Position numbers and translations under genes: made by a program | Source: Pigmentiphaga kullae | Lineage (GTDB): Bacteria; Pseudomonadota; Gammaproteobacteria; Burkholderiales; Burkholderiaceae_B | Assembly: GCF_004216695.1 (NCBI RefSeq) | Contig: NZ_SGXC01000003.1 | Location: 434,001-498,000 of the forward strand | Length of the DNA stretch: 64,000 bases | Reading direction: 5' to 3' | In this document: one piece after another, positions 7,909 through 15,960 of the stretch | How the letters are laid out: the number at the start of each line of letters is the position of its first letter | Position numbering within the stretch: position 1 is the stretch's first letter | Notes under the pieces: model-generated | Seen by the model: the letters and a program-made list of their open reading frames with translations, nothing else | The model's database searches: none | Told to the model about the DNA's origin: nothing

Positions 7909-9018
7909 ATGAGTGCGCAACTCAGGCAAGAGCGGGGCGTCCGCCTGCGGACCGCCATGGAACAGGCCGGCCTGGACCTGTTGGTGGTGACGGGCAATGC
8001 CTGGCGCAGCGACTATCTGCGCTACGCGCTGGACGTGACGCCCATGGAAGGCCAGGCCGTGGCCTTCGTCACCGCCGACGATGCCTGGCTGATGGTCGAG
8101 ACCCCGGCCGAGGCCGAGCGCATCGCGGCCGAGCAGCCCGGCATGAAGGTGGAGTGGAGCGCCGACCTGCTGGCGCGCGCACGGCAGGCCCTGGATGCCG
8201 CCCGGCCCGGACGCACCGGCCTCGCGCCCGCGCATTCGACGCCTGCGCTGCTGGCGCGCAGCGCCGCGGGCGCGGGCATGCAAGCGGCCACCGCCATGCT
8301 GGACGGCCTGATGGTGCGCAAGAGCGCTGCCGAAGCCGACCGGGTCGAGCAGGCGGTGCGCCTGGCCGACGAAGGCTACGAGGTCTTTCGCGCGGCAGCC
8401 CAGGTGGGCAAGCGCGAATTCGAGCTGGTGGGCGAACTGGAAGCCTGGCTGCGGACCCAGGGCTGTCCGGAGAATTTCATGATCATGGGATCGGGCGGCA
8501 AGGAAGTCCGCACCATGCGTCCGCCGGGCGAGCGCCAACTGGCCGCGGGCGACCTGGTCACGACCGAACTCACGCCCTGCCTGGACGGGTACTACGCGCA
8601 GATCTGCCGCACGCTGGTACTGGGCACGCCCACGCGCGAACAGCTCGATGCCTACCGGGTGTACCTGGACGCGCTGGAGGCCGGCATCGCCGCGGTGAAG
8701 CCGGGCAATACCCACGGCGACGTGGCGCGCGCGCAGAACGACATCTTCCGCCGCCATGGCCTGGGCGAATACGTGACCTCCAAGTACACCCGCGTGCGCG
8801 GCCACGGCATGGGGCTCTACGTCGACGGCCCGCACGTGCTGGAGGACGTCGACCTGGTGCTGGAGCCCGACATGACCCTGGTCGTCCATCCCAACACCTA
8901 CCACCCGGTGGCCGGCTACATCGTGCTGGGCGACACCGTGCGCGTGACCGCCGACGGCTGCAGGGTGCTGACCCGCACGCCGCGCGAGCTGCGCAGCGCC
9001 CCGGCCGGCCTGGCCTGA
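7909..9018 (+). CDS. M24/creatinase-fold protein lacking the canonical metal ligands
   Basis: A 369-residue protein with a creatinase-type N-terminal domain (~1-135) and a pita-bread M24 domain (~140-365). In M24 aminopeptidases the two metals are held by Asp, Asp, His, Glu and Glu. At the aligned positions this protein has Glu220 (VTTELTP), Gln231 (YYAQICRT), His299 (RGHGMGLY), His327 (LVVHPNTY) and Gly341 (YIVLGDTVRV). Only His is kept, as expected for a metal-free creatinase-like amidinohydrolase or another non-peptidase reaction. Start ATG 7909 has GGGAG at 7896-7900. It is the first gene of the LysR-divergent operon; the substrate is unknown. Confidence 0.8.
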   Translation: MSAQLRQERGVRLRTAMEQAGLDLLVVTGNAWRSDYLRYALDVTPMEGQAVAFVTADDAWLMVETPAEAERIAAEQPGMKVEWSADLLARARQALDAARPGRTGLAPAHSTPALLARSAAGAGMQAATAMLDGLMVRKSAAEADRVEQAVRLADEGYEVFRAAAQVGKREFELVGELEAWLRTQGCPENFMIMGSGGKEVRTMRPPGERQLAAGDLVTTELTPCLDGYYAQICRTLVLGTPTREQLDAYRVYLDALEAGIAAVKPGNTHGDVARAQNDIFRRHGLGEYVTSKYTRVRGHGMGLYVDGPHVLEDVDLVLEPDMTLVVHPNTYHPVAGYIVLGDTVRVTADGCRVLTRTPRELRSAPAGLA

Positions 9019-9044
9019 TTCGGTATACACGGAAGGATACGTTT

Positions 9045-10118
9045 ATGCGTCGCGGACTCATGAGCTGGTCGCGGGAAGAACTGCCGGCCTCGGTGCTGGA
9101 CGAGCGCGTTGCGCGCCTGCGGGCCGGCATGAAGCGGGAGGGCCTGGCGGCAGTGCTGGCCTACACCTCGTTCGCCGAGCCGGCCGCCGTGCACTGGTTG
9201 ACCAATTTCACACCGTACTGGAGCGAGGCCATGCTGCTGGTGCTGCCGGACGAGGCCCCGGTCCTGCTGGCGTCGCTCACGCCGCGCGTGCACGGCTGGA
9301 TACGCGAAGTCTCGCATCTGGGCGAGGTCGTGTCCGCGCCCCGGCTTGCCCAGGGTGTGCTCGACATGCTGGCCGGCAAGGGCGTGCAGCCCGGCGCGCG
9401 CCTGGGCGTAGTCGGCCTGGACAGCCTGCCGGCGGCGGTGGCGCTGCCGCTGATGAAGGCCTGGGGAGCCGCGGCCATCGTCGATGCCGCGCCCATGTTC
9501 GCCGCCATCCGCCAGCCTTGCGGCAAGGAAGAGCTGGCGCTGGCCGGCCGCGCGCTGGGCATCGCCCGACGCGCCGTGGCCGGGGTGCCGGACGATGTCC
9601 CGGACACCTCGGTCCTGGCGGCCGCCATCGAGGCCAGTGCCCGCGCCGCCGGCGCCGAAGAAGTGCTTTATCGCGTCGCGCCCGACCTGTCGCGCGGCGG
9701 CGCGCTGGGCCGGCTGGAAGGGGAGTTCGCGCTGGGCGCGGCCTATGCCCTGGAACTATCGGTGGCCTACAAGGGCCATTGGATCCGCCTGGGCGGCAGC
9801 CACGCTCGCGGCGCGCCGCCCGAGGGCTGGGAAGCGGCCCGGGCCTGGTTCGACGACAGCCTGTCGCGCCTGGCCGGTCGCGGCGCCGACGGGCTGCCCG
9901 CCGCGCCGGCCGGCGCGGCGCGCTGGACGCTGGAGTCATGTACGGGCGTGCAGCCCCTGAGCCTGGCGCGCACCGATGAACAGGAATTCGTGCCCCTGCC
10001 GCCCGGCAGCCTGGCGGTGTTCTCCGCCCATGCCGCGCTGGAGGGCGGCCACTGGTACCGGAGCGCACCCCTGACGCTGGGCGGCGGCGGGCAGCGCGGA
10101 CAGGTGCTGCGCGGTTGA
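9045..10118 (+). CDS. Creatinase-N/M24-like protein with no recognisable metal site
   Basis: A 357-residue protein whose N-terminal half (residues ~15-165, LRAGMKREGLAAVLAYTS and following) is the creatinase/prolidase N-terminal domain. The second half follows M24 spacing only loosely (ALELSVAYKGHWIRLGGSHA) and contains none of the M24 metal-ligand motifs. It lies 26 bp after a full-length M24 paralogue, so the two may form a heteromer in which this subunit is non-catalytic; that is inference. ATG 9045 follows a weak GGAAGGAT. The frame is open back to 7788, but that part is a shadow of the upstream gene. Confidence 0.65.
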   Translation: MRRGLMSWSREELPASVLDERVARLRAGMKREGLAAVLAYTSFAEPAAVHWLTNFTPYWSEAMLLVLPDEAPVLLASLTPRVHGWIREVSHLGEVVSAPRLAQGVLDMLAGKGVQPGARLGVVGLDSLPAAVALPLMKAWGAAAIVDAAPMFAAIRQPCGKEELALAGRALGIARRAVAGVPDDVPDTSVLAAAIEASARAAGAEEVLYRVAPDLSRGGALGRLEGEFALGAAYALELSVAYKGHWIRLGGSHARGAPPEGWEAARAWFDDSLSRLAGRGADGLPAAPAGAARWTLESCTGVQPLSLARTDEQEFVPLPPGSLAVFSAHAALEGGHWYRSAPLTLGGGGQRGQVLRG

Positions 10119-10177
10119 CGCGCGGCACCCAGACGAACGCGGCGCATGGACGCGCCGACATACAAGGAGACAACACC

Positions 10178-11146
10178 ATGTCCAAGCACATCGTGCGGCG
10201 GCTGCTGGCGGCCGCATCGCTGGCCCTGCCCTGTGCCGCGATGGCGGCCGGCTATCCGGAGCGGGTGATCAAGGTGGTCGTGCCGGTGCCCGCCGGCGGC
10301 GCGGCCGATACCCTGGCGCGCCTGGCCGGCGAGGGGATACAGAAGAAATGGGGCCAACCGGTGGTGGTGGAGAACCGCGCCGGCGCCAACGGCAACATCG
10401 GCGGCGAGGCGGTCTACCGCGCCGAGCCCGACGGCTACACCTTCCTGGTGTCGCCGCCCACGGCGATCGCGATCAACCAGAGCTTCTACAAGAAGCTCGC
10501 CTACGACCCGAACCGTTTCGTGCCGGTGTCCATCATCGCCGCCAACCCGAACGTGCTGCTGGTCAATCCCAAGGTACCGGCGAAGTCGCTGAAGGAACTG
10601 ATCGCCTATGCCAAGGCCCATCCCGGCAAGCTCAACTTCGCCTCGGGCGGCACCGGTTCCACGCCGCATCTGGCGGGCGAACTGCTGAAGATGATGGCCG
10701 GCATCGACATGGTCCACATCCCCTACAAGGGCGGCCCGCCGGCCTATGCCGACCTGATCGCCGGCCAGGTGGAGGTGATGTTCCAGGGCCTGGCCACCGC
10801 CTTGCCGCAGATCCGCGAAGGCAAGCTGCGCGTGCTGGCCATCGGCAGCGAGAAGCGCCACCCGGCCTTGCCCGACGTGCCCACGCTGAACGAAACCATG
10901 CCCGGATTCATCTCGGTGTCGTGGACCGGCATGGTGGCGCCGCCGGGCACGCCGGCCGACATCGTCGCCAAGGTTTCGGCGGCGATACGCGAGGAACTGA
11001 TGGTCAACGGCGCCGGCAAGGACATCAAGGGCCTGGATGCGCGCGACCTGATCGCCAGCAGTCCGGCCGAGGCCGACCGGTTCATCAAGGAAGAAGTGGC
11101 CCGCTGGGGCAAGGTGATCCATTCGACCGGCATCAGCATCGACTGA
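10178..11146 (+). CDS. Tripartite tricarboxylate transporter receptor (Bug/TctC family)
   Basis: A 322-residue secreted solute receptor of the Bug family. A Sec signal peptide (RRLLAAASLALPCAAMA) precedes the mature start near AGYPERVIKVVVPVPAGGAADT, the hallmark ligand-loop region. The second loop region, NFASGGTGSTPHLAGELLK, and the hinge motif PYKGGPPAYADL are also present. These proteins bind carboxylates or amides in the periplasm. No TctA/TctB membrane partners are adjacent, which is common for the family in Alcaligenaceae. Strong Shine-Dalgarno AAGGAGA at 10164-10170. Its place in the operon suggests that it captures the substrate of the neighbouring enzymes. Confidence 0.92.
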   Translation: MSKHIVRRLLAAASLALPCAAMAAGYPERVIKVVVPVPAGGAADTLARLAGEGIQKKWGQPVVVENRAGANGNIGGEAVYRAEPDGYTFLVSPPTAIAINQSFYKKLAYDPNRFVPVSIIAANPNVLLVNPKVPAKSLKELIAYAKAHPGKLNFASGGTGSTPHLAGELLKMMAGIDMVHIPYKGGPPAYADLIAGQVEVMFQGLATALPQIREGKLRVLAIGSEKRHPALPDVPTLNETMPGFISVSWTGMVAPPGTPADIVAKVSAAIREELMVNGAGKDIKGLDARDLIASSPAEADRFIKEEVARWGKVIHSTGISID

Positions 11147-11172
11147 GCCCGGTTCTTTCAGGAGATTTTTTC

Positions 11173-12222
11173 ATGCGTGCAGCCCTCACCGGACCGGCCA
11201 CCTGGCGCGGCCCCGAAATCAAGGACAGCAAGGCCTGGGTCTACGAGTTCACCCAGGCCGAGATCGACGAGATCGATGCCGCGCTGCGCAACGTGCGCAA
11301 GCAGGGCAAGCTCATCTCGACCATGACGCGCGAGGACTTCCCGCTGCCGACGGTGTCGAAGGTGATAGACCACACCCGCGAGCAGATCGAGAACGGCCTG
11401 GGCCTGCAACTGCTGCGAGGCATCCAGGCCGAGCGCTACGGCAAGGACGACCTGCGCATCATCTACTGGGGCATCGGCCAGCACATGGGCACGGCCGTCT
11501 CGCAAAGCGCCAAAGGCGACATCCTGGGCGACGTGCGCAACCTGGGCATCGACATCAACAGCCCGCAGGGCCGCGGCTATACCTCGAACCAGAAGCTGAC
11601 CTACCACACCGATTCCTGCGACGTGGTGGCGCTGTTCGTGCTGCGTACCGCGCGCAGCGGCGGCCTGAGCATGATCGCCAGTTCGCAGGCCATCCACAAC
11701 GAGATCCTGAAGCAGCGTCCCGACCTGCTCGACGTGTTGTACCAGCCGTTCCACTGGAGCTGGCAGGGGCAGGAAGAACCCGGGCAACTGCCGTACTACC
11801 AGCAGCCCGTGTTTTCGATGCATGAAGGCAAGTTTTCGTGCCGCTACGTGCGCACGCATATCCGTTCCGCGCAGCGCTTTCCCGACGTGCCGCGCCTGAC
11901 GCCGATCCAGGAAGAGGCGCTGGATTTCCTCGACAGCCTGTCGGGCAGCACCGATTTCCATTTCTCGATGATGTTCCAGCCGGGCGACCTGCAATTCCTG
12001 AACAACCACATGATGCTGCATTCGCGCACCGCGTTCGAGGACTTCGAGGAACCGGAGAAAAAGCGCCACCTGTTGCGCATGTGGCTGTCGGTGCCCAACA
12101 GCCGCGCCCTGAGCCCGGCCCTGGCCACCATCTACCGCGACCAGCGCGCGGGCGCGGTGCGGGGGGGCTTTCCGTCGCGCACGGGCAAGCTGATCTACGA
12201 AACCGTCGGCAGCATCGAGTAA
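11173..12222 (+). CDS. TauD/TfdA-family Fe(II)/2-oxoglutarate-dependent dioxygenase
   Basis: A 349-residue oxygenase of the TauD/TfdA group, which couples 2-oxoglutarate decarboxylation to hydroxylation of a small substrate. The iron triad is visible as HTD in LTYHTDSCDVVALF and the distal His in NNHMMLHSRTAF; the 2-oxoglutarate-binding Arg is probably in KRHLLRMWLSVP. AGGAG at 11160-11164 precedes ATG 11173. The order after a Bug receptor and before a dehydrogenase suggests oxidation of an imported compound. Closest relatives known to me are annotated only as taurine-catabolism-like dioxygenases; the true substrate is not evident. Confidence 0.88.
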   Translation: MRAALTGPATWRGPEIKDSKAWVYEFTQAEIDEIDAALRNVRKQGKLISTMTREDFPLPTVSKVIDHTREQIENGLGLQLLRGIQAERYGKDDLRIIYWGIGQHMGTAVSQSAKGDILGDVRNLGIDINSPQGRGYTSNQKLTYHTDSCDVVALFVLRTARSGGLSMIASSQAIHNEILKQRPDLLDVLYQPFHWSWQGQEEPGQLPYYQQPVFSMHEGKFSCRYVRTHIRSAQRFPDVPRLTPIQEEALDFLDSLSGSTDFHFSMMFQPGDLQFLNNHMMLHSRTAFEDFEEPEKKRHLLRMWLSVPNSRALSPALATIYRDQRAGAVRGGFPSRTGKLIYETVGSIE

Positions 12223-12234
12223 GGCGGAGGGCCT

Positions 12235-13599
12235 ATGTTGTACGAAGCTGAGCGGGGCCGTATCAAGCTGGCGTTGGTCGGCGACATGATGTTGTCCAGG
12301 GCCTTGAAGCCTTACGCCGAAGACGACTATCTGGCGCTGGTCGATCTGCTGCGGGACGCCGATGCCAGCTTCGGCAACCTGGAGACCACCGTGCGCGAGT
12401 CCGGCGAAGGCGTGCCCAACTTCACGCAGGGCACGCCCATGAGCACCGCGCCGGCCTTGCTGGAAGAGCTGAAGTGGATGGGCCTGGACATCGTGTCCAT
12501 CGCCAACAACCATGCCACCGACTACGGCGTGTCGGGGGTGCTGGCCAGCCTGGCGCACCTGGACCGCGCCGGCATTCCGTACTCCGGCGCGGGCCGTACG
12601 CTGGCCGAGGCACGCCGGCCGGGCTACCTGGAAACGAACGCGGGCCGCGTCGGCCTGGTCTCGGCCACGTCGTTCTATCGGCCCTGGAACCGCGCGGCCG
12701 ACGCGCGCTCCGACAGCGCCGGCCGCCCTGGCATCAATCCCCTGGGGTTCGCCACGTCCTATACGGTGGACGACGAATCGCTGGCGGCGCTGCGGCGCAT
12801 CAGCGATGAGCTGGGCATGGCGCAGGAGCAGGTGCGGCACCGCTCGCAGTTCTATGCGCCGCACGAGGTGCCCAGCAATGACGACGACAGCGTGGCCCTG
12901 CTGGGCGCGAAGTTCCGCCGCGGCAAGGGCTTCGCCGTATCGACCAAGGTCGACGCCAAGGATGCCGAAGCCAACCTGCGCTTCATCCGCGAGGCGCGCA
13001 AACAGGCGGACTGGGTGATTTTTTCTTTCCATTGCCACGAGTTCGGCAGTGCGGGCAAGCGCACCGCGCCCACCGACGTGGAGCTGGAGGAGTCCGCGCA
13101 GTTCGCCATCGAGTTCGCCCGCGCGGCCGTGGACGCCGGCGCCCACGTGGTGGCGGGGCATGGCCCGCACCTGACCATGGGCGTCGAGGTCTACCGGGGC
13201 GCGCCCATCTTCCACAGCCTGGGCAACTTCATTTTCCAGAACGAGACCATCAACGCCTTTCCCGCCGAGGCCTACGGCCGCTTCGGGCTGGACGCAGCCG
13301 CCACGCCTTCCGAGTTCCTGGACGCGCGCACCGGCAACGACAGCCGGGGCTTTCCGGCCACGCGCGAGTTCTGGGAAGGCTGCCTGGCCACGTGCCAGTT
13401 CGAGGCGGGCAAGCTGGCCGCGGTCAGCCTGTATCCGATCGACATGGGATTCGGGCGGCCGCGAGGCCAGCGCGGCCGCCCCATGCTGGCCCGGGGCGAG
13501 GACGCGCATCGCATCCTGGCGCGCGTCGCCCGGCTGTCCCGCCCCTTCGGCACGCGCCTGGACATCGAGGGGGACGTCGGCGTCCTGCGCCTGCCATGA
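12235..13599 (+). CDS. CapA-family (poly-gamma-glutamate capsule-type) metallophosphatase-like protein
   Basis: A 454-residue protein of the PGA_cap/CapA family with a calcineurin-like phosphoesterase layout: ALVGDMMLSR (~13-22), FGNLETTV (~45), ANNHATDYG (~90), AGHGPHLTMG (~307) and HSLGNFIFQN (~325). In Bacillus CapA acts in poly-gamma-glutamate export. There is no signal peptide or membrane segment here and no CapB/CapC, so a soluble hydrolase role in this operon is more likely. GGAGG lies 5 bp before ATG 12235. The stop overlaps the next start as ATGA. Reaction unknown. Confidence 0.8.
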   Translation: MLYEAERGRIKLALVGDMMLSRALKPYAEDDYLALVDLLRDADASFGNLETTVRESGEGVPNFTQGTPMSTAPALLEELKWMGLDIVSIANNHATDYGVSGVLASLAHLDRAGIPYSGAGRTLAEARRPGYLETNAGRVGLVSATSFYRPWNRAADARSDSAGRPGINPLGFATSYTVDDESLAALRRISDELGMAQEQVRHRSQFYAPHEVPSNDDDSVALLGAKFRRGKGFAVSTKVDAKDAEANLRFIREARKQADWVIFSFHCHEFGSAGKRTAPTDVELEESAQFAIEFARAAVDAGAHVVAGHGPHLTMGVEVYRGAPIFHSLGNFIFQNETINAFPAEAYGRFGLDAAATPSEFLDARTGNDSRGFPATREFWEGCLATCQFEAGKLAAVSLYPIDMGFGRPRGQRGRPMLARGEDAHRILARVARLSRPFGTRLDIEGDVGVLRLP

Positions 13600-14558
13600 A
13601 GCGCCTGGCCATCCTGGACGATTACCTGCGCCTGGCGTTGCGCTCGGCCGACTGGTCGGTGCTGGAAGGGCAGTGCCGGATCGACGTGATCGACCGCAAG
13701 CTGGCGGTGCCGGACGAGGCGGCCGAGGTGCTCGAGCCGTATCACATCCTCTGCCACCTGCGTGAACGCACGCCCATGCCGCGCGCGTTGCTGGAGCGCT
13801 TGCCCAACCTCGAGTTCATGACCGTGACGGGCAAGGCGCATCGCACGCTGGACCTGCGGGCGGCGACCGAGCGGGGCGTCGTCGTGTCCCATGTGTCCTC
13901 GGCCGTCCAGGGGTCCAACGCGACGCCCGAACTGGCCTGGGGACTGATACTGGCCACCGCCCGCCACATCGCCTACGAGGACCGCGGCGTGCGCGAGGGA
14001 GCCTGGCAGCGTACCGCCGGCATGCTGCTGGACGGCAAGACCCTGGGGCTGCTGGGACTGGGGCGGGTAGGCCAGCGCATGGCCGCCATCGGCCAGGCCT
14101 TCGGCATGCGGGTCGTGGCCTGGAGTCCCAACCTGACCGACGAGGCGGCGGCCGCCTTCCAGGTCCGGCGCGTCGACAAGGACGAGTTGTTCGCGCAGTC
14201 GGACGTGCTCAGCATCCATGTGGTCCTGAGCGAACGGTCGCGCCATCTGGTCGGCGGGCGGGAACTGGCGCTGATGAAGCGCGATGCGCTGCTGATCAAC
14301 ACCGCCCGGGGACCCATCGTGGACGAGGCGGCGCTGGTCGAGGCGCTGGCGCAGGGCCGGCTGGGCGGCGCGGGGCTGGACGTCTTCGAGACCGAACCGC
14401 TGCCGGCCGGCCATCCGCTGACCCGGCTGGACAACGTGGTGCTGACGCCGCACCTGGGCTACGCCACGCGCGAGACGATCGCGGGTTTCTATCAGGCCAG
14501 CGTGGCGGGCGTGCGGGCCTACCTGGCGGGCGCCCCCGTCGGGGTCCGAGAGGAGTGA
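13596..14558 (+). CDS. D-isomer-specific 2-hydroxyacid dehydrogenase
   Basis: A 320-residue NAD(P)-dependent dehydrogenase of the SerA/GhrA family. A flanking substrate domain surrounds a Rossmann core with GLLGLGRVGQRMAAIG, followed by NTARGPIVDEAALVEAL (catalytic Arg) and LTPHLGYAT (catalytic His). The start overlaps the CapA-like gene by 4 bp. This is the last gene of the LysR-divergent operon and would interconvert a 2-hydroxy and a 2-oxo acid. It probably acts on the product of the dioxygenase or amidinohydrolase-like steps, but the exact substrate cannot be read from sequence. Confidence 0.88.
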   Translation: MKRLAILDDYLRLALRSADWSVLEGQCRIDVIDRKLAVPDEAAEVLEPYHILCHLRERTPMPRALLERLPNLEFMTVTGKAHRTLDLRAATERGVVVSHVSSAVQGSNATPELAWGLILATARHIAYEDRGVREGAWQRTAGMLLDGKTLGLLGLGRVGQRMAAIGQAFGMRVVAWSPNLTDEAAAAFQVRRVDKDELFAQSDVLSIHVVLSERSRHLVGGRELALMKRDALLINTARGPIVDEAALVEALAQGRLGGAGLDVFETEPLPAGHPLTRLDNVVLTPHLGYATRETIAGFYQASVAGVRAYLAGAPVGVREE

Positions 14559-14653
14559 CCGGCAAGGGCTGGCGACGGAGGTTCCACTGAACGCCGGTCA
14601 GGCACCCTGTCTACAATGCGAGGTCCACGGTTCATGCAAAGGCGGGCAGGGCG

Positions 14654-15271
14654 ATGTCGCAGTACTCATTGATCGGCAACCTGGTCGTGTTGCGGCCCCT
14701 GGCGCGCGAGGATGCCGCGGCGCTGGTGGCGGCGGCGCGGGACCAGGACGCGTGGCGCACCCTCTACACCCAGATTCCCGCCGAGCCGGCCGCGGCCGAG
14801 GCCTACATCGAAGCCGCGCTGCGCGCCCGCGACATGGGCGAGTCCATGCCCTTCGCCACCACGCTGCGCGAGGATGGCCGGGTGGTCGGCTCGACCCGCT
14901 ATTGCCGCATCGAGCCCGCGCATCGCAAGCGCGAGATCGGCTATACCTGGATAGGCGGTTCGTGGCAGCGGACCTTCGTCAACACCGAGGCCAAGTACCT
15001 GATGCTGCGCCACGCGTTCGAGGGGCTGGGCTGCCAGCGCGTGCAGTTACAGACCGATGAGCTGAACCAGCAGTCCCGCCGCGCCATCGAACGGCTGGGC
15101 GCCCGGCTGGAAGGCATCCTGCGCAACGATCGCATCATGCCCGACGGGCGCAGGCGGCATTCGGCCATGTACAGCATCGTCGACGAGGAATGGCCGCGGG
15201 TGCGCGCCGGCCTCGAAGCCGCGATGCGCCGGCGGGGCCTCGAGCCCGCCATGGAAGTGGCGGAGGGCTAG
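14654..15271 (+). CDS. GNAT-family N-acetyltransferase (RimJ/RimL-like)
   Basis: A 205-residue GCN5-related acetyltransferase of the RimJ/RimL type. LVVLRPLAREDAAALV opens the fold, GSTRYCRIEPAHRKREIGYTW forms the beta-sheet and IGGSWQRTFVNTEAKYLMLR the acetyl-CoA pyrophosphate loop region. The C-terminal part (RRAIERLGARLEGILRNDRI) is typical of members that acetylate protein or small-molecule amines. It stands alone: 95 bp after the dehydrogenase gene and convergent with the next. Start ATG 14654 follows a purine-rich GGGCAGGGCG. Substrate unknown. Confidence 0.85.
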   Translation: MSQYSLIGNLVVLRPLAREDAAALVAAARDQDAWRTLYTQIPAEPAAAEAYIEAALRARDMGESMPFATTLREDGRVVGSTRYCRIEPAHRKREIGYTWIGGSWQRTFVNTEAKYLMLRHAFEGLGCQRVQLQTDELNQQSRRAIERLGARLEGILRNDRIMPDGRRRHSAMYSIVDEEWPRVRAGLEAAMRRRGLEPAMEVAEG

Positions 15272-15274
15272 AGG

Positions 15275-15892
15275 CTATTCGACCAGCAGCTTGCGCCGTT
15301 TCAGGATGTCCTGGATCTGGCCCAGGCGGCTTTCCGGATCGTCGTCGGCCAGCAGGTGCCGCTGCTGCGGCGGCAGCAGCGGCAGCATTTCCGCCCAGCG
15401 GTTCGCCACCCATGCGCATTCGTCCAGGCGGAAGGGCGGCGCGATGGGCAGGTCCGCGCGGGGGCCCTGGTGCTGCTGGATGTCGGCGATCAGGCGGCCC
15501 AGCGTGTTGGCCGCCGGTTGCAGGGCATCCGGGATGGGGACCACCGGATCGTCGGCCAGCGGTTCGACCTGCCCGACCCAGAGACCGTACTTGCGCTGTT
15601 CGCTCGACACCAGGCGAAAGCGCGTCGTCCCCACGCAGCGCAGTTGCAGCAGGCCCGGCATGGGCGCATCCCACTGCTCTATCTTCGCCATGGTGCCGAA
15701 GTCGGCCAGGACTTCCCTGCCTTCGGGCGTGCGGACCTCGTGGCCGGCCAGGAGCGGCACGACGCCGAACGGAGCCTGATCGGCGATGCACTGCTTGATC
15801 ATGTCGAGGTAGCGGATCTCGAAGATGCGCAAGTGCAGCATGCCCTCGGGATACAGCGCCCGGCTGAGCGGAAAGAGCGGGGTCGTGTTCAT
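15275..15892 (-). CDS. LON substrate-binding-domain protein
   Basis: A 205-residue protein made only of the N-terminal substrate-recognition domain of Lon protease: TPLFPLSRALYPEGMLHLRIFEIRY (residues 4-28) is the signature. It has no AAA+ or protease domain. Stand-alone LON-domain proteins are common in Burkholderiales and their role is not well defined; they are sometimes annotated as peptidase S16. It converges on the acetyltransferase gene with 3 bp between the stops. Confidence 0.85.
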   Translation of the reverse strand: MNTTPLFPLSRALYPEGMLHLRIFEIRYLDMIKQCIADQAPFGVVPLLAGHEVRTPEGREVLADFGTMAKIEQWDAPMPGLLQLRCVGTTRFRLVSSEQRKYGLWVGQVEPLADDPVVPIPDALQPAANTLGRLIADIQQHQGPRADLPIAPPFRLDECAWVANRWAEMLPLLPPQQRHLLADDDPESRLGQIQDILKRRKLLVE

Positions 15893-15960
15893 GGCGGGTA
15901 GGCGGTTGGTTGCCCGAGCCTCCAGGATAGCGCTTCTACCAGGAATGCAGCGCAGGCCGC

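Noticed and set aside
7788-9044. A 776-residue fusion frame leading into the second M24-like gene
   Set aside because: The first 420 residues are a shadow of the M24 gene in another frame, Arg/Gly-rich with no motif; a start at 9045 fits the domain boundary.
11158-13509. A 783-residue minus-strand frame opposite the dioxygenase and CapA-like genes
   Set aside because: Spans two well-supported plus-strand genes with recognisable motifs; no motif of its own.
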